A stretch of 8,645 nt of DNA. It comes from Peptostreptococcaceae bacterium (lineage in GTDB: Bacteria > Bacillota > Clostridia > Peptostreptococcales > Peptostreptococcaceae). The notes beneath the pieces were generated by a model. It searched no databases. It was given only the letters and a program-made list of their open reading frames with translations, and was not told the DNA's origin. Positions 1 through 5,315 of the stretch are shown piece after piece. The stretch spans positions 1 to 8,645 of the forward strand of contig JASBZE010000071.1 in the NCBI GenBank assembly GCA_029983575.1, written 5' to 3'. How positions within the stretch are numbered: the first letter of the stretch is position 1; every line of letters starts with the position of its first letter. Both the position numbers and the translations under genes were made by a program.

Positions 1-98
1 AATGGTGTATGTTTAAAACTTATATGTCTGCTGTTTAGTTTTCAAGATTCATTTTACAAGTCTTATTTGGCTTGTTTTTATCTGTCGTTTTAACGACA
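1..98 (-). other. rRNA operon leader (5' end of a transcript running off the left edge)
   Basis: Read on the minus strand, positions 46-31 are CTTGAAAACTAAACAG, closely matching the conserved element found in Firmicutes rRNA operons upstream of 16S rRNA and in the 16S-23S spacer. It lies downstream of a good promoter, so this is most simply the leader of an rRNA operon whose 16S gene begins left of base 1. A dyad GTCGTT-AA-AACGAC (97-84) sits at the expected 5' end of the transcript, and a 5-bp repeat ACAAG/CTTGT (75-71 and 60-56) follows; both could fold in the leader RNA. The element and promoter are seen directly. The rRNA gene itself is inferred. Confidence 0.7.
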
Positions 99-104
99 AG
101 TAAT

Positions 105-133
105 ATATTATCACCTTTCGAAAAGTAAGTCAA
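105..133 (-). promoter_or_regulatory. Probable rRNA operon promoter
   Basis: On the minus strand, a -35 box TTGACT (133-128, 5 of 6 to consensus) is followed after 17 bp by TAATAT (110-105). An alternative -10, GATAAT (112-107), would have a 15-bp spacer. Initiation would fall around 98-97, where G97 is a plausible GTP start as is common for Firmicutes rRNA promoters. A-rich DNA upstream (about 145-158 on the plus strand) could act like an UP element. TTTCGAAAA is repeated on either side of the -35 (116-124 and 140-148). Confidence 0.7.
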
Positions 134-246
134 GCACTTTTTCGAAAAAAAATAAAAAGTTTTTTATAAACTTTTTTTTGCTTAGATTATAATTATACCT
201 AATTTCTTTTAACTTAAACATTATTTTAAAAAAATATGAAAGTTAA

Positions 247-276
247 GGCGAGCCAAAAGCCCGCCCTCATTTTTTT
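247..276 (-). terminator. Hairpin terminator downstream of the ABC-F gene
   Basis: Arms at 247-253 and 259-265 form a 7-bp G+C-rich stem (one G-U pair when read on the minus strand) around a 5-nt loop, starting 28 nt after the ABC-F stop codon. The clean T7 run (270-276) lies on the plus-strand side. On the minus strand the hairpin is followed only by TTAACTTTC and, further on, a T7 run. It is most likely the end of the ABC-F transcript, insulating it from the rRNA promoter, but termination in the minus direction may be inefficient. Confidence 0.55.
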
Positions 277-292
277 AGTTTATAGCTATTAA

Positions 293-1885
293 CTATTTTG
301 CTAGGTACTTCTCTATATAGTCATCAAATCCTATGCTTTCATCCCTGTATGTCCCGTCATCTTTAAATTCAATTATCCTATTGGCTATAGATGATACGAA
401 TTGATGATCGTGAGAGGTAAACAGAAGACATCCTTTAAAAGTAATCAATCCATTATTTACAGCCTCTATACTCTCAAGATCCAAGTGATTTGTCGGTTGG
501 TCTAATGTTATTATATTTGCAGGTGTCATCATCATCTTAGAGAACATCATCCTGACCTTCTCACCACCTGATAAAACGCTTGAATCCTTTAATACTTCAT
601 CTCCTGAAAATAACATCTTTCCTAAAAATCCCCTAAGGTAAATTTCAGATTGTTCCTCTGAAAATTGTCTCATCCAATCAATTAGGTTAAGTCCTTCCTT
701 GTCGAAAAACTCAGTGTTATCCTTTGGGAAATAGGTTGAGGTAATTGTCTGACCCCATTCAAAGTCACCGCTGTAATCTTTATTATTGCCATTTATAGTC
801 TCAAAGAACTTTGTGATTGCAATCTCATTACCGATAAATGCGACCTTATCATCCCTATTTACTCTAAAGCTTAGATCTTTTACTAAAGGAGTTGTTCCAT
901 CGCTTAATGTCAAACCGTCTACATTTAAGATCTCATTTCCCGGTTCTCTAGAGAGTTCGAATCCAACGAAAGGGTATCTCCTCGAAGAAGGTTTTATATC
1001 ATCAAGTGTTATCTTATCTAGTAGTTTTTTCCTAGATGTCGCTTGCTTTGACTTCGATTTATTTGCAGAGAATCTCTGAATAAAATCCTGTAGCTCCTTT
1101 ATTTTATCTTCTTTTTTCTTATTTTGTTCTTTGGCCATCTTTAGTGCCAATTGTGAGGATTCATACCAAAAATCGTAATTTCCGACGAACATAGTAATTT
1201 TCCCAAAATCTATATCTACCATATTAGTACAAACCTCATTTAGAAAATATCTGTCGTGTGATACTACTATTACAATACCTTCAAAAGTCGATAGGAAATC
1301 CTGTAACCAAAGCACAGCCTTTAAATCAAGTCCGTTTGTAGGCTCGTCTAACAAGATTATATCCGGTCTGCCAAAAAGTGCTTGAGCTAAGAGCACCTTT
1401 ACCTTCTCTCCCTCAGTTAAGTCACTCATCAGTCTATAGTGCATATCAGTGTCTATTCCCAGGCCTTGAAGAAGTGAAGAAGCCTCTGCCTCTGCCTCAT
1501 ATCCGCCTAATTCAGCATATTCTCCTTCTAATTCTGCTGCCCTCATACCATCTTCATCGGAAAAATCTTCTTTCATATAAATTGCTTCTTTTTCCTTCTC
1601 AATATCGTATAGTTTCTTGTTACCCATCTTTACAGTGTCGATAATAACTTCATCTTCAAAGGCATAATGGTCCTGCCTCAATATACTCATCCTCTGATTT
1701 TTTCCAATTGACACACTTCCAGTAGTCGGTTCTTTCTCCCCCGACAGTATTTTTAAAAAAGTACTTTTCCCCGCTCCATTGGCTCCTATGATTCCATAAC
1801 AACTTCCTTCATTGAAAATTAAGTTTACATCATCAAAAAGCTTCTTGTCAGGAAAAATTACACTTACATTATTTACGCTTAACAT
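293..1885 (-). CDS. ABC-F family ATPase, YkpA/YbiT-like
   Basis: A 530-residue soluble protein with two ABC domains and no membrane segments, as in ABC-F ribosome-associated ATPases. ABC1 has Walker A GANGAGKST (34-42), signature LTEGEK (156-161), Walker B IILLDE with catalytic E181, and SHDRYF (209-214). A charged helical linker (about 240-300, with KSKSKQATSRKK at 276-287) corresponds to the ribosome-contacting P-site interaction motif. ABC2 keeps the signature LSGGEK (438-443) and SHDHQF (491-496). However, its P-loop is degenerate (GNEIAITK, 352-359), and the Walker B glutamate is Gln (LDQPTNHLD, Q463). Only the ATP site built from ABC1 Walker motifs plus the ABC2 signature looks canonical. 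The start is supported by AGGAGG (1896-1891) 5 nt upstream. Whole-length resemblance is closest to Bacillus YkpA from memory. A role in translation, rather than transport, is family knowledge. It is transcribed divergently from yeiH and toward the probable rRNA promoter. Confidence 0.93.
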   Translation of the reverse strand: MLSVNNVSVIFPDKKLFDDVNLIFNEGSCYGIIGANGAGKSTFLKILSGEKEPTTGSVSIGKNQRMSILRQDHYAFEDEVIIDTVKMGNKKLYDIEKEKEAIYMKEDFSDEDGMRAAELEGEYAELGGYEAEAEASSLLQGLGIDTDMHYRLMSDLTEGEKVKVLLAQALFGRPDIILLDEPTNGLDLKAVLWLQDFLSTFEGIVIVVSHDRYFLNEVCTNMVDIDFGKITMFVGNYDFWYESSQLALKMAKEQNKKKEDKIKELQDFIQRFSANKSKSKQATSRKKLLDKITLDDIKPSSRRYPFVGFELSREPGNEILNVDGLTLSDGTTPLVKDLSFRVNRDDKVAFIGNEIAITKFFETINGNNKDYSGDFEWGQTITSTYFPKDNTEFFDKEGLNLIDWMRQFSEEQSEIYLRGFLGKMLFSGDEVLKDSSVLSGGEKVRMMFSKMMMTPANIITLDQPTNHLDLESIEAVNNGLITFKGCLLFTSHDHQFVSSIANRIIEFKDDGTYRDESIGFDDYIEKYLAK

Positions 1886-1913
1886 AATTTCCTCCTATTT
1901 ATTTACTACGCCT

Positions 1914-1922
1914 ATTATATCA
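1914..1922 (-). promoter_or_regulatory. Extended -10 promoter of the ABC-F gene
   Basis: Minus strand TGATATAAT (1922-1914) is a perfect -10 with a TG extension. No good -35 is visible at 16-18 bp. The 14-nt context TTATGATATAATAG is identical to that in front of priA. The expected start is about 20 nt upstream of the ribosome binding site, giving a short leader. Confidence 0.65.
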
Positions 1923-1941
1923 TAAATTATTATTATTTATA

Positions 1942-1950
1942 TGTTATAAT
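1942..1950 (+). promoter_or_regulatory. Extended -10 promoter of the yeiH-like gene
   Basis: TGTTATAAT (1942-1950) is a consensus -10 with a TG extension. The -35 region is poor. The gene's AGGAGG (1970-1975) lies 20 nt downstream. This -10 is only about 20 bp from the divergent ABC-F -10, so the two promoters overlap on opposite faces of the same AT-rich block. Confidence 0.65.
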
Positions 1951-1980
1951 AAAAAAGTAAATAAAGGTTAGGAGGTAAAT

Positions 1981-2970
1981 ATGCAACAATTCTATGGAAT
2001 ACTGCTTTGTGTTTTAATCGCAATTCCCGCAACTCTACTCGGGCATAGACTTCCCGTTGTAGGCGCTCCTGTTTTTTCAATACTCATAGGAATGATCCTC
2101 TGTATGCTAATAAAGGACGAGGGAAAATTTGAAGGCGGTATAAGATTTACAAGCAAAAAAATACTTCAGTACGCAGTTATACTTTTAGGTTTTTCGATGA
2201 ATGTAACGACAATTGCAAGAAGCGGCAAACAATCTCTTCCCGTAATAATTTCGACTATAACAATTTCTTTAGTAACTGCATTTATACTTACTAAAGTTAT
2301 GAAATTAGATAGAAAGATCGGAATACTCATCGGGGTAGGTTCTTCGATATGCGGAGGTTCAGCTATTGCCGCCACAGCACCTGTAGTTCACGCAGATGAA
2401 GCGGAAATTGCAAAGGCCATCTCAGTTATTTTCTTCTTTAACGTGTTAGCCTCACTCATCTTCCCTTCGCTAGGAACGATACTTGGATTTTCTAATCAAG
2501 GCTTTGGAATATTTGCCGGAACAGCAGTCAATGATACCTCATCTGTAACAGCGGCTGCCAGCGCTTGGGACTCAATTCACAACTCAAACACCCTTGAACT
2601 AGCTACTGTTGTAAAACTCACTAGAACCCTGGCAATAATACCAATTACAGTATGTCTATCGCTATATGAAGGCAAGAAGAATAGACACGAGTCACATGTT
2701 AGAATTCAAAAACTAGTTCCAAGTTTTATTATATTTTTTGTTATAGCGTCAATTATAGCATCTGTTGTACCGCTTCCGACAGCTTTGGTTTCTGGTCTCA
2801 AAACGCTAAGTAAATTTTTTATAACGATGGCTATGGCCGCTATAGGTCTTAAGACAAATATAGTAAACCTAATAAAGACTGGTGGTAAGGCCGTTATTTT
2901 AGGTTTAGCATGTTGGGTGCTTATTTCAATAACTAGCATAGGAGTCCAGCATTTAGTCGGAATATTTTAG
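1981..2970 (+). CDS. YeiH family membrane protein (putative sulfate exporter family, PF03601-type)
   Basis: A 329-residue hydrophobic protein with about 9-10 predicted membrane segments and full family length. Family hallmarks are visible: the glycine-rich motif ICGGSAIAA (123-131) followed by a conserved stretch with VHADE (136-140) and FFFNVLA (151-157); GTAVNDTSSV (180-189); and MAAIGL (285-290) near the C-terminus. The start has AGGAGG (1970-1975) 5 nt upstream. The substrate is not established for most members. The 'sulfate exporter' label is a family annotation, and some relatives are linked to sulfur metabolism, so I do not assign a substrate. E. coli yeiH neighbours a LysR-type regulator, yeiE. 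No regulator gene is present here: the gene stands alone, divergent from the ABC-F gene and convergent with the priA operon. Confidence 0.92.
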   Translation: MQQFYGILLCVLIAIPATLLGHRLPVVGAPVFSILIGMILCMLIKDEGKFEGGIRFTSKKILQYAVILLGFSMNVTTIARSGKQSLPVIISTITISLVTAFILTKVMKLDRKIGILIGVGSSICGGSAIAATAPVVHADEAEIAKAISVIFFFNVLASLIFPSLGTILGFSNQGFGIFAGTAVNDTSSVTAAASAWDSIHNSNTLELATVVKLTRTLAIIPITVCLSLYEGKKNRHESHVRIQKLVPSFIIFFVIASIIASVVPLPTALVSGLKTLSKFFITMAMAAIGLKTNIVNLIKTGGKAVILGLACWVLISITSIGVQHLVGIF

Positions 2971-3029
2971 CTAAAAATACAAAAAACTAAATTTGGTTCA
3001 AATAAAAATCTCATAAGTAAATTATTAAT

Positions 3030-3071
3030 AAAAAAAGTGTGGGTAACCTCCCTTTAGGGGAACACCCACAC
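3030..3071 (-). terminator. Intrinsic terminator of the priA-def-fmt-yugP operon, shared with the yeiH-like gene
   Basis: Perfect 8-bp outer arms GTGTGGGT (3037-3044) and ACCCACAC (3064-3071) enclose a second short C/G-rich pairing around a TTTA turn (about 3049-3061). On the minus strand the stem is followed directly by T7 (3036-3030), which makes a strong terminator about 45 nt after the metallopeptidase stop. On the plus strand it is followed by TAAAATTAT, a weaker U-tract. It lies 66 nt past the YeiH stop and is the only good hairpin there, so it probably serves both convergent transcripts. Confidence 0.85.
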
Positions 3072-3116
3072 TAAAATTATGCAACCAAGATAATTGGATT
3101 TTTAGATATTATTATA

Positions 3117-3809
3117 TTACCTTCTTCTATCAAAAATAACGAGTAATCTCAATAGTTGAGACACTGCCGCAAGAGCTGCTGCAACATAGGTTAAGGCTGC
3201 TGCACCTAAGACTTTCTTGCTCATAGAATACTCACTAGGATCCACAATGCCCATTTCCTGAATTTGATTCAATGCCCTACTAGATGCGTTAAACTCAACG
3301 GGAAGGGTCACTATTTGAAATAGAACAGTTAGTGAAAATAATGCTATACCTATCATAAGTAAGCCTGATGATCTAGTAAATAAAAGCCCACCGAGGATAA
3401 ACACCCAGCTTAGCCCAGAAGCAAACTGCACCGGCCTAGCCAAAAAGGATCTAAATGTAAGCGGTGAGTAGTCGAGCTGATGTTGTATAGCATGTCCGCA
3501 TTCATGGGCTGCAATCGCAACAGAAGTCACGGAATTACCATAGTATACGTCCTCTGATAGACTCACGGACCTATTCCTAGGGTCGTAATGATCTGTCAAA
3601 TGTCCTCCAACTGGAGAAACCGGCACATTTCTCAATCCATTTCTATCTAATATCTCTCTTGCAGCCTGTGCTCCTGTATAGCCTCTACTAGATCTAACCT
3701 TAAAATATTTAGCTGTAGTAGAGCTTACCTTAGTCTGTGCGTAAAAAGATAAAACTATTGCCGGTAAAAGCAATATCAACGTGTTGTCCCAATACAATCC
3801 TCTATACAT
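3117..3809 (-). CDS. YugP-like membrane zinc metallopeptidase (PF04298-type)
   Basis: A 230-residue protein of usual family length. An N-terminal membrane segment (about 10-24) precedes a soluble region with the conserved DHYDPRN (73-79). The zinc-binding HECGH follows (H102, E103, H106), then hydrophobic segments at about 131-168, PVEFNAS (170-176) with E172 as the likely third metal ligand, and a last membrane helix at about 200-226. The HExxH architecture with a downstream Glu supports an active peptidase on the membrane; the substrate is unknown for the family. It is the last gene of the operon. Its AGGAGG (3820-3815) touches the fmt stop codon, the gap is 10 nt, and translation may be coupled. 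In clostridial genomes this gene commonly follows fmt, so the context is expected. Confidence 0.92.
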   Translation of the reverse strand: MYRGLYWDNTLILLLPAIVLSFYAQTKVSSTTAKYFKVRSSRGYTGAQAAREILDRNGLRNVPVSPVGGHLTDHYDPRNRSVSLSEDVYYGNSVTSVAIAAHECGHAIQHQLDYSPLTFRSFLARPVQFASGLSWVFILGGLLFTRSSGLLMIGIALFSLTVLFQIVTLPVEFNASSRALNQIQEMGIVDPSEYSMSKKVLGAAALTYVAAALAAVSQLLRLLVIFDRRR

Positions 3810-3819
3810 AACGACCTCC

Positions 3820-4809
3820 TTACTTCACTACCTCTCCAAGAGGAAGTGAGTTTCCTTTTATATATTCTCCTACTTCCATTCTCCTTTTACCTGCCACCTG
3901 TATCTCTTTGATAAGAATAAATCCCTCTGAGCAGGTAATTAATATTCCATTCTTATCTACAGAAATTATTTTTCCATTTTTATCGTTGGCAATATCTATA
4001 CCACTGTCATATTTAATGCCATCATTTTTATATTCTTTTATATAATCCGAAATATCCGAGATAACTTCAGATTTCCAAACCTTTATTACATCGCCATCCA
4101 CCTTCATCCAGGCACCTGGCCAAGGAATTACTCCGCGTATCAAATTGTGAACTTCCCATGCGCTCTTGTTAAAATCAATGTGACCTGTCTCTTTATTCAT
4201 CATCGGAGCATAAGTATGTTCATCGTGATTTTGTTTTATCCTCTTTACAGTACCATTTTCTATTTCATCAATTACTTCTAAAACCAAGTCGGCACCTACA
4301 TCCATCATCTTGTCGTGTAGCTCTCCAGCGGTCATAGAATCCGAAATTTCAAACTCCCTTTGACCTAATATATCTCCAGTATCCAGTCCTTCATCCATCT
4401 GAATTATTGTGACACCAGTCTTTTTTTCGCCTCTTATAATTGACCAGTTTATCGGAGCAGCACCCCTGTACTTTGGAAGTAGGGAGACGTGAATATTAAT
4501 AGCACCGTATTTTGGTATATCGAGTAGTCTTTTATTTAAGATTTGGCCATATGCCTCAACTACTATCAAGTCAGGGTTTAGCTTTTCGATTTCGCTGATA
4601 AAATCATCACTTCTCGCCTTCTCTGGTTGAAGTACATTTATTCCGTGATTTACAGCCACTTCTTTTACAGGAGAGAAACTTATCTTTTTTCCTCTTCCCC
4701 TCTGTCTGTCGGGCTGCGTAACTACTGCAATGACTTCGTGAGGACTTTCGATTATTTTTTCTAAAGCAGTGACCGCTATATCTGGAGTCCCCATAAATAC
4801 TATCTTCAT
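3820..4809 (-). CDS. fmt: Methionyl-tRNA formyltransferase
   Basis: This enzyme transfers the formyl group from 10-formyltetrahydrofolate to Met-tRNA(fMet), making the initiator tRNA. At 329 residues it has the usual length. The N-terminal Rossmann-type domain starts MKIVFMGTPD and contains VVEAYGQIL (83-91). The catalytic triad is visible as N105 and H107 in AINIHVSLLPKYRGAAP (103-119) and D143 in GLDTGD (141-146). A linker leads to the C-terminal OB-like tRNA-binding domain (about 207-320), with conserved IPWPGAW (228-234). The start has GGAGG (4823-4819) with a 9-nt spacer. It lies 29 nt after def and 10 nt before the metallopeptidase gene. Together with def it forms the standard formylation/deformylation pair. 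The C-terminal domain carries a somewhat acidic, lysine-rich insert (about 250-285), probably lineage-specific. Confidence 0.97.
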   Translation of the reverse strand: MKIVFMGTPDIAVTALEKIIESPHEVIAVVTQPDRQRGRGKKISFSPVKEVAVNHGINVLQPEKARSDDFISEIEKLNPDLIVVEAYGQILNKRLLDIPKYGAINIHVSLLPKYRGAAPINWSIIRGEKKTGVTIIQMDEGLDTGDILGQREFEISDSMTAGELHDKMMDVGADLVLEVIDEIENGTVKRIKQNHDEHTYAPMMNKETGHIDFNKSAWEVHNLIRGVIPWPGAWMKVDGDVIKVWKSEVISDISDYIKEYKNDGIKYDSGIDIANDKNGKIISVDKNGILITCSEGFILIKEIQVAGKRRMEVGEYIKGNSLPLGEVVK

Positions 4810-4838
4810 TCAACCTCTCCTCCCCTCTGTTTATCTAC

Positions 4839-5303
4839 TTAACTAATTCTATCGTTCTTCTTGTCCTCAACTCTTTTTACATATACTATTCCATCTAGAT
4901 GGTCGATTTCATGGCATAGTGCCCTAGCCAAAAAGTCGTGTCCCTCTATAATAAATTCATTTCCATCTCTATCAAATGCTTTGACCTTAACATATTCCGG
5001 TCTAGTTACCATATATGCCTCACCAGGAACAGAAAGACAAGCTTCGGCATCTTTTACCGCTCCCTTTGATTCTATAATTTCCGGGTTTATAATCTCCATT
5101 AGACCATCACCGACGTCTATAACTACGACCCTCCTTCTTACAGCTATTTGAGGAGCAGCTAATCCAACTCCCTCGCTTTCATACATAGTTTCAGCCATAT
5201 CATCCAAAAGTGTATGTAATCTATCATCAAACTTAGTAACTGGCTTAGCTTTCTTTTCAAGCACATCTTCTTGACCGTATATCATAATTTTTCTAGTCGC
5301 CAT
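4839..5303 (-). CDS. def: Peptide deformylase
   Basis: This metalloenzyme removes the N-formyl group from nascent polypeptides at the ribosome exit. At 154 residues it is the compact length typical of this family. All three motifs are present: GVGLAAPQI (45-53), EACLSVPG (87-94) with metal ligand C89, and HEIDHLDG (131-138) with metal ligands H131 and H135 and catalytic E132. Two positions differ from the textbook consensus: Ala at 88 (EGCLS more usual) and Cys at 130, where Gln is common. The latter also occurs in clostridial enzymes as I recall them, and neither should abolish activity. AGGAGG (5314-5309) sits 5 nt before the ATG and just past the priA stop. The 12-nt gap suggests translational coupling with priA. 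Confidence 0.97.
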   Translation of the reverse strand: MATRKIMIYGQEDVLEKKAKPVTKFDDRLHTLLDDMAETMYESEGVGLAAPQIAVRRRVVVIDVGDGLMEIINPEIIESKGAVKDAEACLSVPGEAYMVTRPEYVKVKAFDRDGNEFIIEGHDFLARALCHEIDHLDGIVYVKRVEDKKNDRIS

Positions 5304-5315
5304 ATTATCCTCCTT

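Noticed and set aside
154..176. AT-only-type hairpin AAAAAGTTT/AAACTTTTT followed by T-runs, as a second terminator
   Set aside because: The stem has a single G-C pair and would be too unstable. It more likely reflects A/T tract composition upstream of the rRNA promoter.
186..197. Two overlapping TATAAT hexamers on the minus strand as an upstream tandem rRNA promoter P1
   Set aside because: Neither has a recognisable -35 at 16-18 bp or a TG extension. It remains possible but unsupported.
786..1644. Plus-strand open frames inside the ABC-F gene
   Set aside because: They are antisense to a clearly conserved protein, have no ribosome binding sites of note, and show no recognisable domains.
2166..2939. 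Minus-strand open frames inside the YeiH-like gene
   Set aside because: They mirror the hydrophobic coding strand, and no family features are visible.
4607..4813. 68-codon frame overlapping the start of fmt
   Set aside because: It is an out-of-frame, low-complexity basic/serine-rich shadow of fmt. The fmt frame has all the catalytic residues.
4861..5151. Plus-strand open frame across def
   Set aside because: It is antisense to an intact peptide deformylase and has no independent support.
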